A stretch of DNA of 37,889 nt from Hyphomicrobiales bacterium (GCA_028869185.1 JAGWTA010000023.1:1-37889), one strand, 5' to 3'. Shown: positions 18,305 to 27,255, numbered from the stretch's first letter. Notes: generated from the letters alone by a model not told the origin. A program made the numbers and translations.

Positions 18305-18332
18305 GAAGCCTGGCATTTTAGCAAAAGGCTTC
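18305..18332 (+). other. Hairpin in the ihfA leader
   Basis: GAAGCC and GGCTTC pair 56 nt before the ihfA start, and TTTT with AAAA can extend the stem inside. The stem is interrupted, so it is only a weak candidate for a leader structure or fabH terminator. Confidence 0.3.
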
Positions 18333-18387
18333 GGTTGGAAGGGGTAAGCCGCGCCTTTGGTTCGAATTCATTTTTGAGACTTTAAAA

Positions 18388-18744
18388 ATGCATGACTCCA
18401 GAAAAGCCGGCTCCGCTGGCACGTCGAAATTGGAGGGACGCACGCTCACGCGCGCCGATCTGGCGGATGCGGTCTATCGGCGGGTCGGTCTGTCGCGCGT
18501 CGATTCGGCCAATATGGTCGAGACGGTGCTGGGCGAGATTTCCGACACGATGGCCTCGGGAGAAACCGTCAAATTGTCCTCGTTTGGCTCGTTTCTCGTA
18601 CGCGCCAAAGGCGAAAGGGTCGGGCGCAATCCCAAAACGGGCGTTGCTGCTGCGATTTCGTCGCGGCGCGTGATCGTCTTCAAGGCCTCGAACATCCTCA
18701 AGGCGCGCGTCAACGGCGCCTCGACCGAGGGTCTGGAAGACTGA
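18388..18744 (+). CDS. ihfA: Integration host factor subunit alpha
   Basis: IHF-alpha forms a heterodimer with IHF-beta that bends DNA sharply and supports recombination, replication and transcription. The 118-residue product has the DNABII fold: [56 protein letters not shown] (the DNA-intercalating arm base), and [18 protein letters not shown]. It carries an N-terminal tail of about 18 residues, longer than E. coli IHF-alpha. The following MerR gene is the usual neighbour of ihfA in alphaproteobacteria and many other proteobacteria. The ihfB gene is not in this window. Confidence 0.95.
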   Translation: MHDSRKAGSAGTSKLEGRTLTRADLADAVYRRVGLSRVDSANMVETVLGEISDTMASGETVKLSSFGSFLVRAKGERVGRNPKTGVAAAISSRRVIVFKASNILKARVNGASTEGLED

Positions 18745-18799
18745 CGCGGCGGGGATAGACTGCTCGGGCGCGATTCGCCGCGCCAGAGGGGACGACGGG

Positions 18800-19351
18800 A
18801 TGAGTTCGCCCGAAACGGACAAGGCGCCGGACGCCTACCGGACGATCAGCGAGGTCGCAGAAGAACTCGACCTGCCACAGCATGTCCTGCGGTTCTGGGA
18901 GACGCGATTCACGCAGATTCGGCCGATGAAGCGCAGCGGGCGGCGCTATTACCGGCGCGAGGACATCGAACTCGTCGGCGCGATCAAGGCGCTTCTCTAC
19001 GGTCAGGGCTACACGATCAAGGGCGTGCAGCGGCTGCTGCGCGAGCATGGCGCGCGCGCTCTGGCGGCGCACGCGCAGGGCGAAGGGCAGGCTGGCGCCG
19101 AAGAGAACGAGACAGCGGAAGCATCGGACGCGATGATGGCTGAGGCGGCGCTTGCCGCGCCTGTTGCGCCGCCGATGATGGCGACGCCGGCGGCCGTAGA
19201 GGCTCCTCCGGTGAAAACGGCGCCGCCGCCAGCGCCCGCGCAAGCCCAATTGCCGCTGCCCGCGCCCGTGCGCAACCTGCGCGAGCCGTTGATGGCGCTG
19301 CAGAAGGACGTCGACGATTGCCTGCGCCTCCTGCGCAGCGCGCGCGCGTGA
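18800..19351 (+). CDS. MerR-family transcriptional regulator
   Basis: The N-terminal half (residues about 13-80) is a MerR winged helix: [72 protein letters not shown]. The rest is an Ala/Pro/Glu-rich linker and a short conserved C-terminal helix ([23 protein letters not shown]). It has no cysteine metal-binding motif, so it is not a metal sensor of the classic kind. The same gene follows ihfA in many alphaproteobacteria; its targets are not established. GAGGGG about 10 nt before ATG 18800 serves as ribosome-binding site. Confidence 0.92.
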   Translation: MSSPETDKAPDAYRTISEVAEELDLPQHVLRFWETRFTQIRPMKRSGRRYYRREDIELVGAIKALLYGQGYTIKGVQRLLREHGARALAAHAQGEGQAGAEENETAEASDAMMAEAALAAPVAPPMMATPAAVEAPPVKTAPPPAPAQAQLPLPAPVRNLREPLMALQKDVDDCLRLLRSARA

Positions 19352-19386
19352 GCGGCGATCCTTTTTCAAGCCGGTTTTGAGTGAAA

Positions 19387-19464
19387 TGGTCGGAGTGGCG
19401 GGATTCGAACCCACGACCCCTTGTCCCCCAGACAAGTGCGCTAACCGGGCTGCGCTACACTCCG
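19387..19464 (-). tRNA. tRNA-Pro (anticodon GGG)
   Basis: On the minus strand the sequence folds into a full cloverleaf: acceptor CGGAGTG/CACTCCG, D stem GCGC/GCGC, anticodon stem CTTGT/ACAAG with loop CTGGGGG (anticodon GGG), T stem GTGGG/CCCGC with loop TTCGAAT. The discriminator A and the 3' CCA (19389-19387) are encoded. It reads proline codons CCC and CCU. Confidence 0.97.
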
Positions 19465-19520
19465 ACGGGGCTGCTTATAGGGGGGCCGCGCAGCGATGGC
19501 AATGCGCTGGGCGGCCAATG

Positions 19521-22136
19521 TCATGCAGCAGCGAGTTTTTCGAGCGCCGTCTGCAACTGCGCCGCCAGCGGGGTCTTTTCGATTGAACCGGCGGCGGCAG
19601 CCTGTTCGATTGCGAGCGCCGACCGGGCGACGGTGGTCGCGCCAATATTGAGACTCATCGATTTCAACGCATGCGCGGCGCGACGCAGGGCTTCCGTGTC
19701 GCCGGCAGCCGCCGCTCGATCGATTTCCGCGACGGTTTGCGGCGCCTGCGCTGCATAAAGCGCGACGACGCGGCGCACGAGCGCCTCGCCGCCGGCCATA
19801 CGGCGCAAGTCGTCGATCATGGCGGGATCGATGGCGGGTTCTTCCACGGGCGGCGCGCTGGCGTTCGTTTCGAGCGTGGCGAGATGGGCGGCCAACACGG
19901 CGCCGAGCTGGTCGAGCGTGAAGGGTTTGTGCAACACGCCGTCCATGCCGGCCTGCGACCATGCGTCGGCGCTCGCGCCGATGACATGGGCCGTCAGCGC
20001 GACAATGGGCGTGCGGGCGCGCCGCCCGGCCTGCGCCTGTGCGCGAATGAGGCGGGCGGCCTCGTAGCCGTCCATGAGCGGCATCGAGCCGTCCATCAGG
20101 ATGAGGTCGAAATGTTCGGCGCTCGCGCGCCGCACGGCTTCTGCGCCGTCGCAGGCCAATTGCGCGGCGATGCCGAATTGTTTGAGCGCGGCTTCTGCGA
20201 TCTCGCGGTTCACGGCGGCGTCGTCGACCACCAGCACGCGCGCCGTTGCGTATTGCGCACGGGTCTGGGTTATCGCGCGCGCGGTTTCGACGTAGCGACG
20301 GCCGGATGCGGCGGCCTGTGCGATGGCGTCGAGCGCGCCGGCGGCAAGCGGCAGCGCCAGCGCCGCGTCGGCGCGACCTTCGCGCAACAGCGATTGGGCG
20401 GCGTCGCCAAAGCGGGCGAGCGCGACGACCGTCGCCTGCGGCGCGAGGCTGGCGCGCAGGTCGTTCGACGCAAGGCCGGCGGGTTCGCCGATGACGAGAC
20501 GCGTCGCAGAGTCAGGCGCAGCCTGAAGCGAAAATCCGAGTCCTTCCAGCAAGGTCGCAATTTCTTTTCGCGTTCTGCTTTCAGGCAGCAGCAGGGCGGC
20601 TTTAGGGGCGCCTGCGTAACGCGCGGGTTGCGCGGGCGCGCTGGTTTCATGCAGCGGCAGCGAGAAGAAAAAACGCGAGCCTTTTCCAGGCTGCGACGTC
20701 ACGCGCAATTGCCCGCCCATGGCCTCGACGAGCCTTCTTGCGATCGAAAGCCCAAGGCCAGTGCCGCCGAATTTGCGCATGGTCGACTGATCGGCCTGCT
20801 GAAATGCGCCGAAGACCGAGTCGATCTTGTCTGCGGGGATGCCGATGCCGGTGTCCTCGACCGCAAACATAAATTGTTTCGGATCGGCGCTGTCCGGGCC
20901 CATCTGCAGAAACACCGAACCTTTATCGGTGAACTTGAGCGCATTGTTGACGAGGTTGGAGAGAACCTGCGCCAGGCGGACCGGATCGGCGGCGACGAAC
21001 AGGCCATCGCGCGCAACCAGCGACCCGGCAAGCTCCAGATCCTTGCTCTGTGCGCGTTCGGCGAACAGACGCAACGTGTCCTCGGCGATCTGTGCGGGGC
21101 TGACGGGCTGGCGCTCCACATCGAGCTTGCCCGCTTCGATTTTCGAAAAGTCGAGAATATCGTTGATGATGGCGAGCAGGTTTTGGCCGGAACGCGCGAT
21201 GATTTCGGCCTGACGGCGCGCCTGCGGCGGCAGGTCGCCTGCGGCCAGCAGTTCGGCCATGACCATGACGCCGTTCATCGGCGTGCGGATTTCGTGGCTC
21301 ATCGTGGCGAGGAAGTCGGATTTGGCGAGATTGGCGGCTTCGGCCGCGTCGCGCGCCTCGACGTAATCGGCGGTGCGCGCCGCAACCTCGCTTTCCAGAT
21401 CGGCGACGTGCCGCGCGAGGCGGTCGTCGCGCTGGCGGATGTCGCCGATCATCGCGTTGAAGCCTTTCACGAGCGAGCCGACCTCGTCGTGCGTCGTCTG
21501 CTGCAGCGTGATCGAATAGCCCTCGCCGGCGCGCACGCGGCGCATGGCGTTGGCAAGCTCGAGGATCGGGCGCGTGACATGCGCGACGAGCCGCATCGCG
21601 ACCAGCAGCGCAATCATCAGCGCGGCGAAACCGCCCAGAAGCGCGCTCTTGAGCGCGTCGACGAGACCGGTGCGGAAATCGGAAACGTCGCCGATCACCA
21701 CCACCTTTCCGACATTGGCGCCGGCTTCGATCACGGGCGCCTCAAGCTGCATGGTGCGTGCGCGCAAAAGCTCGAACAGGCCGACTCCCTGGTCGGCGCC
21801 GGACAGCACGACATCATTGTCGAGTTGCTCCGTCGCGCCGATCTCGGCAAGGGTCTGCCCGCTGGAGCGCGCAAGTCTGGCGTATTTCACGCCGGGCAAA
21901 CGGCCGACGGCGCGCAAGGCGTTCAGCGCGCCCATGCGGTCGCCAGCGGCGGCGGCGGGCGAGGCGGCCGAGGCCAACACCTGCGCAGTCGCCTGAAGCG
22001 CGTCACGCCGCAGTCCGAGGTAACGCTCGGCCTCGCGCCAGGCGATGTTGACCGACATCAGCGCCTGCGCAATGGCGATCGCGCTGACGACGAGGATCAG
22101 GATTTTTCCCCGCAAGGACAGTCGGACGGTTTTCAC
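19521..22136 (-). CDS. Hybrid sensor histidine kinase with receiver and Hpt domains
   Basis: The 871-residue product is an inner-membrane sensor and phosphorelay protein. Order: helix 1 (about 10-31), periplasmic sensor (about 32-160), helix 2 (about 162-185), HAMP (about 186-236), HisKA with His281 in SHEIRTPMNG, HATPase (LSNLVNNALKF, DTGIGIP, GTGLGLS), a receiver-like segment of about 506-630 without a phosphoacceptor Asp, a full receiver (DD at 638-639, Asp682 in LILMDGSMPLMDG, Lys737), and an Hpt domain with His822 in AAHALKSMS. This is a complete intramolecular relay. GTG 22136 is preferred to TTG 22163 because GGAG lies six bases upstream. The neighbouring receiver and EAL genes suggest a joint pathway. 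The stimulus is unknown. Confidence 0.93.
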   Translation of the reverse strand: MKTVRLSLRGKILILVVSAIAIAQALMSVNIAWREAERYLGLRRDALQATAQVLASAASPAAAAGDRMGALNALRAVGRLPGVKYARLARSSGQTLAEIGATEQLDNDVVLSGADQGVGLFELLRARTMQLEAPVIEAGANVGKVVVIGDVSDFRTGLVDALKSALLGGFAALMIALLVAMRLVAHVTRPILELANAMRRVRAGEGYSITLQQTTHDEVGSLVKGFNAMIGDIRQRDDRLARHVADLESEVAARTADYVEARDAAEAANLAKSDFLATMSHEIRTPMNGVMVMAELLAAGDLPPQARRQAEIIARSGQNLLAIINDILDFSKIEAGKLDVERQPVSPAQIAEDTLRLFAERAQSKDLELAGSLVARDGLFVAADPVRLAQVLSNLVNNALKFTDKGSVFLQMGPDSADPKQFMFAVEDTGIGIPADKIDSVFGAFQQADQSTMRKFGGTGLGLSIARRLVEAMGGQLRVTSQPGKGSRFFFSLPLHETSAPAQPARYAGAPKAALLLPESRTRKEIATLLEGLGFSLQAAPDSATRLVIGEPAGLASNDLRASLAPQATVVALARFGDAAQSLLREGRADAALALPLAAGALDAIAQAAASGRRYVETARAITQTRAQYATARVLVVDDAAVNREIAEAALKQFGIAAQLACDGAEAVRRASAEHFDLILMDGSMPLMDGYEAARLIRAQAQAGRRARTPIVALTAHVIGASADAWSQAGMDGVLHKPFTLDQLGAVLAAHLATLETNASAPPVEEPAIDPAMIDDLRRMAGGEALVRRVVALYAAQAPQTVAEIDRAAAAGDTEALRRAAHALKSMSLNIGATTVARSALAIEQAAAAGSIEKTPLAAQLQTALEKLAAA

Positions 22137-22178
22137 GCGGCGCTCCGGAATGTGCCGGCCCAAATTGCGCGCGAAACC

Positions 22179-22225
22179 TTAAGAACGCCGTAAATGCTGA
22201 AGTCCGCGCTTTAATCCGACCTTAA
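22179..22225. promoter_or_regulatory. Two CtrA-type boxes between kinase and receiver genes
   Basis: The second box, TTAATCCGACCTTAA (22211-22225), matches TTAA-N7-TTAA exactly; the first, TTAAGAACGCCGTAA (22179-22193), has one mismatch. The second overlaps the -35 position of a promoter whose -10 (CATAAT, 22237-22242) precedes the receiver gene, as in CtrA-activated promoters. The first could also act on the divergent kinase gene. CtrA is not encoded in this window, so control is inferred. Confidence 0.6.
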
Positions 22226-22266
22226 CGGGGGCGGGGCATAATGCGAGGGTTATAGGGGCCAGCTTT

Positions 22267-22689
22267 ATGTCCGGTCAGGACTATCGATATATTCTGGACG
22301 GCGGGGTTCGTATCCTGGTCGTGGACGACGATCCCATTCAACGGGAGTTCGCGACAGTGTTCCTTTCGGGGCCCGAAGCGAGCGTCGAGACGGCTTGCGA
22401 CGGAGCCGAGGGCCTCGCCAAACTGCGCGCCGGCCGATACGACATCGTGCTGCTCGACCTTGAAATGCCGGTCATGAACGGGCTCGAAACGCTGCGCGCC
22501 ATTCGCGCCGACAGCGCGTTTGCCTATTTGCCGGTCATTATGGTGACGAGCTGCGAGGACATGGCCTCGATCGACAGCGCCTATGACAATGGCGCGACAT
22601 CCTTTGTGACGAAGCCGGTGAACTGGCGGCTGCTCGCCTATCAGGTGCGCTATGTGCTGCGCGCGTCGGGATACAGCAGGGCCGCCTGA
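22267..22689 (+). CDS. Single-domain response regulator
   Basis: The 140-residue product is only a receiver domain. The conserved residues are present: Asp20-Asp22 (VVDDDP), phosphoacceptor Asp64 in IVLLDLEMPVMNG, Thr94 in VTS and Lys116 in VTKP. There is no output domain, so it must act by protein contacts, as CheY- or DivK-like proteins do. It is divergent from the large hybrid kinase, shares the CtrA-box region with it, and is convergent with the EAL gene, whose stop is separated from its own by three bases. It is therefore a plausible partner of the kinase's Hpt domain; that pairing is inferred. Confidence 0.92.
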   Translation: MSGQDYRYILDGGVRILVVDDDPIQREFATVFLSGPEASVETACDGAEGLAKLRAGRYDIVLLDLEMPVMNGLETLRAIRADSAFAYLPVIMVTSCEDMASIDSAYDNGATSFVTKPVNWRLLAYQVRYVLRASGYSRAA

Positions 22690-22692
22690 GGG

Positions 22693-23490
22693 TCAGGCGC
22701 GGCTTTTCAGAAGGGCCGTCAGTTCCTGCGCGGACATCGGCTTTGCGAACAAAAAACCCTGCATGTAGTGACAGCCGGTCGCGGTCACGATGCGCCGCTG
22801 ATCCGGCGTCTCCACGCCTTCGGCAAGCGCCTTCATGCCAAGCGCGCGCACGAGCGCGACAATCGCCTGCAAAATGGCGACCGAGCGCATTTCCGGCAGT
22901 CCGTCGATAAAGGCCTTGTCAATCTTGATCTTGTCGAACGGCATGTGCTGCAAGCGATTCAGGTTGGAATAACCCGTTCCGAAATCGTCGAGCGCGATCG
23001 AAACGCCGGCCGTCCGCAATTCCTCGATACGTTTGCGCGCTTCATCGGTGTCGTCGAACAGCGCCGTTTCGACGATTTCGACTTCCAGTCTGTTGAGGGG
23101 CAGGCCGCTCATCCGCGCGATCGGCAGGATATGCGCCGCAAGGCCGGGATCGGCGAATTGCGAGGGCGAAAGATTGACGGCGACGCGAATGTCATTCCAG
23201 GCGAGGGCGTCGCGGCAGGCTTGCGTCAGCACCCAGGTCGACAGGCGCCGGGCGAGCCCGTGCTGGAAGACGCTTTCCAGAAAATAGTCCGGGCCGAGCA
23301 GGCCACGGGCCGGATGGTTCCAGCGCACCAGCGCTTCGGCGCCGATGATCCTGTCCGTCCGCAGCTCAACCTGCGGCTGATAGACGACAGCGAATTCGCA
23401 TCGGTCGAAGGCCGCGTCGATTTCGGCTTCGCTGGGAGCAAAATGGGCGTTCATCGGCAGGAGTTCATATTCTTTCCGGACGGGAGCCAT
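22693..23490 (-). CDS. EAL-domain c-di-GMP phosphodiesterase
   Basis: EAL proteins cleave c-di-GMP to pGpG. The 265-residue product is essentially one EAL domain with no GGDEF domain, sensor or membrane helix. The active-site set is present: EALVRWNHP (Glu52), NLSPSQF, VEIVETALF, ALDDFGTGYSNL, KIKIDKAFI, LAEGVETPDQ and the QGFLFAKPM end. It should therefore be an active enzyme. ATG 23490 and ATG 23454 are both possible starts; neither has a strong ribosome-binding site. A PilZ-domain protein encoded at 32.2-32.6 kb is a potential receptor of the same second messenger. Confidence 0.92.
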   Translation of the reverse strand: MAPVRKEYELLPMNAHFAPSEAEIDAAFDRCEFAVVYQPQVELRTDRIIGAEALVRWNHPARGLLGPDYFLESVFQHGLARRLSTWVLTQACRDALAWNDIRVAVNLSPSQFADPGLAAHILPIARMSGLPLNRLEVEIVETALFDDTDEARKRIEELRTAGVSIALDDFGTGYSNLNRLQHMPFDKIKIDKAFIDGLPEMRSVAILQAIVALVRALGMKALAEGVETPDQRRIVTATGCHYMQGFLFAKPMSAQELTALLKSRA

Positions 23491-23572
23491 GAATGTATAG
23501 GAAATTGCCTGTATCAAAGTTTAATGCGCCGGCGATCCGGGGGGCGGCGCCAATTGGGCTGGGGAACAAAGA

Positions 23573-23875
23573 ATGTGGTTTACGCCGGCTGCCTCGCTGT
23601 TCAACGCCTGGGCTCGACTTTCCGTGGAATCGACGATGCTGGCGATCGAAGCGCAGCAGGTGATCGCGCTGCGGCTCGTTTACCTTTCGTTGGGCGGGCC
23701 CTCGGCCGTGCGTGAAAGCCAGCGCATGGCGGTCGAAAAGGCTGTCGCAGCGCTCGAGCATGGCGTGCGCGTCGCCAATGGCGCATCGACAGGCGACATG
23801 GTGCAGATCTATCGCCACAAGGTGCGGGCCAACCGCTCGCGCCTCGCCAAATCGCTCGCAAGACCGCGCATTTGA
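23573..23875 (+). CDS. Small uncharacterised protein
   Basis: This 100-residue protein has no signal peptide or clear membrane helix. Its centre is helical (SVESTMLAIEAQQVIALRLVYLSLGGPSAV, then ESQRMAVEKAVAALEHGVRVA), and the C terminus is strongly basic (RHKVRANRSRLAKSLARPRI). The pattern of two amphipathic helices with a basic tail recalls phasin-like or polymer-binding small proteins, but I cannot assign it to a family. Its stop overlaps the TTG start of the next gene (TTGA), so the two are translationally coupled. Confidence 0.75.
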   Translation: MWFTPAASLFNAWARLSVESTMLAIEAQQVIALRLVYLSLGGPSAVRESQRMAVEKAVAALEHGVRVANGASTGDMVQIYRHKVRANRSRLAKSLARPRI

Positions 23876-24726
23876 CGGAAAGCCTGCTCGAACTCGCCTC
23901 GGGCGACGCCATTCTGGGCGTTTCGACCAACGGGGCGGAAGCGCTGCGCTGGCGGGTGGGCCCGGACGAGATTCTCTGGCGGGCCGACCCATCCGTCTGG
24001 GGGCAGACCGCGCCGGTGCTTTTCCCGATCGTTGGCTGGACGGCCGCTGGCGTGCGTCATCGCGGACAGGTTTATCCGCTTGGTCTGCACGGTTTCGCCG
24101 CGGCGCGGGCGTTTCGGCTCGTGGACCGGGCCGCCGATTTCCTCAGGCTGAGGCTGGAGGACGATGCGCAAACGCGCGCGCTCTATCCTTTCGCGTTCCG
24201 CTTCGATGTCGTCTATCGGCTGAGCGCGCGCGCGCTCGAATGCAGCCTCGAGGTTTGCAATACGGGCGCCGAAGCGCTGCCTTACGCTGCGGGGCTGCAT
24301 CCTGGTTTTCGGTTCGACTGGAACGCGCCAGCCGGTTTCGTCTTCGAAAAGGAGGAGCGCGCCAGCGTGCCCATTATTGCGCCGGGCGGCCTGTTCTCGG
24401 CGGAGCGGCGGCCCGTGCCGTTGGAGGGACGGACGCTTGCGCTCGACGCCGACCTCATGCGGCAGGAAGCGCTGTGCTTTCTGGACGTCGCCAGCCGTTC
24501 GACCGAACTGACGAATGGCGGGCGGCGGCTGCGCTTCGATTTCGCCGATTTTCCGCATATCGCCCTCTGGGCGCGTCCGCCTGCGCCCTATCTGTGCGTC
24601 GAGGCCTGGACCGGCTACGGCGATCCCGTCGGTTTTGCGGGGGACATCGCCGAAAAGCCGTCGATGCGCGCATTGCCGCCGGGGGGCTTTGCGCGCCACA
24701 CCGCGCGTTTTGCCGTTCTTTCCTGA
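23872..24726 (+). CDS. Aldose 1-epimerase-like (LacX/YeaD-type) protein
   Basis: The 284-residue product has the galactose-mutarotase-like beta-sandwich pattern: LFPIVGWTAAGVRHRGQVYPLGLHGFA (about 51-75), GLHPGFRFDW (about 140-150), then LRFDFADFPHIALWARPPAPYLCVEAWTGYGDPVG. The conserved His of the HG pair and the HPGF His are present, with the Glu of CVEAW. Such proteins interconvert anomers of sugars or sugar phosphates; the substrate is not clear. The start is a TTG overlapping the preceding stop, the only start in frame that gives the whole domain. No sugar-transport or catabolic genes lie near it. Confidence 0.85.
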   Translation: MTESLLELASGDAILGVSTNGAEALRWRVGPDEILWRADPSVWGQTAPVLFPIVGWTAAGVRHRGQVYPLGLHGFAAARAFRLVDRAADFLRLRLEDDAQTRALYPFAFRFDVVYRLSARALECSLEVCNTGAEALPYAAGLHPGFRFDWNAPAGFVFEKEERASVPIIAPGGLFSAERRPVPLEGRTLALDADLMRQEALCFLDVASRSTELTNGGRRLRFDFADFPHIALWARPPAPYLCVEAWTGYGDPVGFAGDIAEKPSMRALPPGGFARHTARFAVLS

Positions 24727-24790
24727 ATTGCGCGCCTGAATTGCTTGGCGCCGCCGCGCGCGTCTGCCAAAAGCGCGGCGAGGAGACACC

Positions 24791-25705
24791 ATGCCTGCCG
24801 ACTTCCTGCGCCCTTCTGGCCGCAAAGCGCTCATCATCGACGGCAAGATCGCCGCCGCCGCTGTCATCGCCGAAAACGAACGCGCCACCGCCGCGCTGAT
24901 CGCCCGTGGCGTCAAGCCGGGGCTGGCCGTCGTTCTCGTCGGCGACGATCCGGCGAGCGGCGTCTATGTGCGCTCGAAATCGAAAATGGCCGCAGCGCTC
25001 GGTTTCACCTCGCAGCAGCACAATCTGCCGGCGACTGTTGCGCAAGCCGACCTCAACGCGCTGATCGACAAGCTGAACGCCGATCCCGCGATCCACGGCA
25101 TTCTCGTGCAACTGCCCTTGCCGCGCGGGCTCGACAGCGCGGCGGCGCTCGAGCGCATCGATCCGCGCAAGGATGTCGACGGCATTCATCCGGTCAATGC
25201 AGGTCTGCTGGCCACCGGCGCGGCCGCACGGGCGCTCGTCCCCTGTACGCCTTTCGGCTCGATGAAACTGATCGAGCGCACGATGACCGCACTCGGCCGC
25301 AAGGTTGACGGCGCCGAAGCCGTCGTGATCGGCCGGTCGAACCTGATGGGAAAGCCGATGGCGCAATTGCTGCTCGCGCAGAACGCGACCGTGACGGTCG
25401 CGCATTCGCGCACGCGCGATCTGCCTGGCGTCGTGCGTCGCGCCGATATCGTCGTGGCGGCGGTCGGTCAGCCTGAAATGGTGCGCGGCGACTGGCTGAA
25501 GGACGGCGCGGTTGTCATCGACGTCGGCATCAACCGGATCGATGCGGGCGAGGGGAAATACCGGCTCGTGGGGGATGTGGCGTATGACGAAGCGCTGGAT
25601 CGCGCCGGCGCCATCACGCCCGTGCCGGGGGGCGTCGGGCAGATGACCGTGCCGTTGCTGATGGCCAACACGATCGAGGCGGCGCGGCGCGCGGCCGGCG
25701 CCTGA
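24791..25705 (+). CDS. folD: Methylenetetrahydrofolate dehydrogenase/cyclohydrolase
   Basis: FolD oxidises 5,10-methylene-THF with NADP+ and hydrolyses the methenyl product to 10-formyl-THF, supplying purine and formyl-Met-tRNA synthesis. The 304-residue product has the catalytic [16 protein letters not shown] segment (Tyr and Lys), GILVQLPLP, the signature [25 protein letters not shown], the nucleotide-binding [18 protein letters not shown], and the C-terminal [29 protein letters not shown] precedes the ATG. It continues the one-carbon route begun by GlyA at the left end of the window. The stop overlaps the start of the methyltransferase gene (TGATG). Confidence 0.97.
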   Translation: MPADFLRPSGRKALIIDGKIAAAAVIAENERATAALIARGVKPGLAVVLVGDDPASGVYVRSKSKMAAALGFTSQQHNLPATVAQADLNALIDKLNADPAIHGILVQLPLPRGLDSAAALERIDPRKDVDGIHPVNAGLLATGAAARALVPCTPFGSMKLIERTMTALGRKVDGAEAVVIGRSNLMGKPMAQLLLAQNATVTVAHSRTRDLPGVVRRADIVVAAVGQPEMVRGDWLKDGAVVIDVGINRIDAGEGKYRLVGDVAYDEALDRAGAITPVPGGVGQMTVPLLMANTIEAARRAAGA

Positions 25706-26727
25706 TGGGCGCGCTCGATCCGCGCCTTCTGGCGTTGATGCAATGTCCGCGCGACGGAGCGCCGCTTTCGCTCGCTGACGGGCGTCTGACCTGTTCCCAT
25801 GGCCATGTCTATCCCGTGGTCGACGGCGTGCCGGTGATGCTGGTGGAAGAGCGCGACCAGACAATCGGCGTCGCCGCCGCCTCGCTCGCCGCCGCGCGGT
25901 CCGGGGAGGGCGGGCCGCTCTATCTCGAGACATTGGGGCTGACGGACGCCGAGCGTGCGAGCGTCGGCGCGCAATGGCGTGAAGACGCGCGCGTGGACGC
26001 CGCCATCGCGCATCTGGTCGGCGCGACATCGGGCTATGGCTATCGCCATCTCATCGGCAATCTGGCCGCCTATCCCATTCCCGACATTCCAGTCCAACGC
26101 GGCGCCGGCGGCGCGTTGCTCGACATTGGCTGCAACTGGGGCCGCTGGAGCGTGTCGGCGGCGCGCAAGGGCTGGCGCGCGATCGGAATCGATCCCTCGC
26201 TCGGCGCCATCATGGCCGCGCGCCGCGCTTTTGGCCGCGAGGGGCTCAATATGGCCTTTGTCTGCGGCGATGCGCGCTGTCTGCCATTTCGCGACCGCTC
26301 TTTCGACATGGTGTTTTCCTATTCCGTTATCCAGCATTTCTCGCGCGCGGACGCGGCCGAAACGGTGCGCGAAATCGCGCGCGCGCTGAAGCCGCAGGGC
26401 GCTGCGAAAATCCAGATGGCGAGCGCAGGCGGCCTGCGCGCGCGCCATGTGATGGCGCAGCCCGATTATGCGCAGGCCGGCGTGTTCCGCGTGCGCTATT
26501 ATACGGACGCGCAATTGCGCGCGCTGTTCGGCGCGGCCTTCGCGGACGTTGCGATCGAGCCGGAGGCTTTTGGCGGGCTCGGCTTGCTGAGCGACGATTT
26601 CGCAATTGTCGATGCGCGTGCGAAAGCGTTGATTGCTGCGTCGACGATCGTACGCGCCGCAGCGCGCATCGCAGCGCCTTTGCGCGCGCTTGCCGACAGC
26701 GTTTACGTGCGTGCGCGCAAGGCTTGA
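25705..26727 (+). CDS. SAM-dependent methyltransferase with Trm112-like N terminus
   Basis: The first 50 residues (LLALMQCPRDGAPLSLADG, then LTCSHGHVYPVVDGVPVML) resemble the Trm112/COG2835 zinc-ribbon domain that is often fused to or partners with methyltransferases. The class I methyltransferase domain follows: SAM motif I LLDIGCNWGRWSVSAARKGW (about 134-153), IGIDPS, then CGDARCLPFRDRSFDMVFSYSVIQHF. The last 70 residues are helical. The substrate is unknown; the absence of a TPR or glycosyltransferase fusion leaves it open. Its ATG overlaps the folD stop, so it is co-translated with the gene that feeds one-carbon units, though a functional link is only suggested. Confidence 0.85.
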   Translation: MGALDPRLLALMQCPRDGAPLSLADGRLTCSHGHVYPVVDGVPVMLVEERDQTIGVAAASLAAARSGEGGPLYLETLGLTDAERASVGAQWREDARVDAAIAHLVGATSGYGYRHLIGNLAAYPIPDIPVQRGAGGALLDIGCNWGRWSVSAARKGWRAIGIDPSLGAIMAARRAFGREGLNMAFVCGDARCLPFRDRSFDMVFSYSVIQHFSRADAAETVREIARALKPQGAAKIQMASAGGLRARHVMAQPDYAQAGVFRVRYYTDAQLRALFGAAFADVAIEPEAFGGLGLLSDDFAIVDARAKALIAASTIVRAAARIAAPLRALADSVYVRARKA

Positions 26728-26742
26728 TCGAGGAGGGGCGTT

Positions 26743-27255
26743 ATGGACAATCTGCCAATCATCGCCCTCGTTCTGGCGCTCGCCTTCGCGCTCTACTGGA
26801 TAGCGTTTCGCCTTCCGGCGCGCGGAGCTGCGCAACCGATCGAGGTTTTTATCGCGGCTTCGCCTGCCGCCATCTGGCCACGCTTGCAACCATCGGGCTG
26901 GAATGGCTTGTTCTACGACCGTCGTTTCAACGACGTGACGCTGGCCGACGCCGACGAACGCGTCTGGACCTACGAGGAAGTGAGCGCGGGGGGCCGCGCC
27001 GCATACAGGTTGACACAGCCCGTCTACGAACGGGATCGGCGCCTCATCAATGTCGTGACCGGCGTCAACGGCGTGGACATTGCGCCGGACCGGCAGTTCG
27101 GGATCGTCTATGATCTGCACCCGGCCGATGGCGGGACCAGACTGCGGATCACGCTTGAAACGCGCGAGATCAGCGCGGGCGCGCGCTACAGCGCCTTTCG
27201 CACGCAGGAAAGCTTCGCGCGCGCATTGCAAGGCGAGTTCCAATCGCGCTCATGA
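26743..27255 (+). CDS. Membrane-anchored SRPBCC-like protein of unknown function
   Basis: The 170-residue product has one N-terminal hydrophobic helix (about residues 4-24: [19 protein letters not shown]), then a domain starting [18 protein letters not shown]. The hydrophobic-Ala-Ser-Pro-x-x-Ile-Trp pattern is the usual first strand and helix of SRPBCC/polyketide-cyclase-like folds, and [12 protein letters not shown] resembles the later strands. The rest is not distinctive. AGGAGGGG upstream of ATG 26743 is a strong ribosome-binding site. Its stop overlaps the tgt start by ATGA. No function can be assigned. Confidence 0.75.
   Translation: MDNLPIIALVLALAFALYWIAFRLPARGAAQPIEVFIAASPAAIWPRLQPSGWNGLFYDRRFNDVTLADADERVWTYEEVSAGGRAAYRLTQPVYERDRRLINVVTGVNGVDIAPDRQFGIVYDLHPADGGTRLRITLETREISAGARYSAFRTQESFARALQGEFQSRS

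Noticed and set aside
18388-18744. HU rather than IHF-alpha
   Set aside because: The N-terminal tail, the RNPKTG arm and the MerR neighbour fit IHF-alpha better.
19671-22193. 840-codon plus-strand frame opposite the hybrid kinase
   Set aside because: It is antisense to a kinase with all family motifs; the predicted product is Arg/Asp/Gly-rich and without domains.
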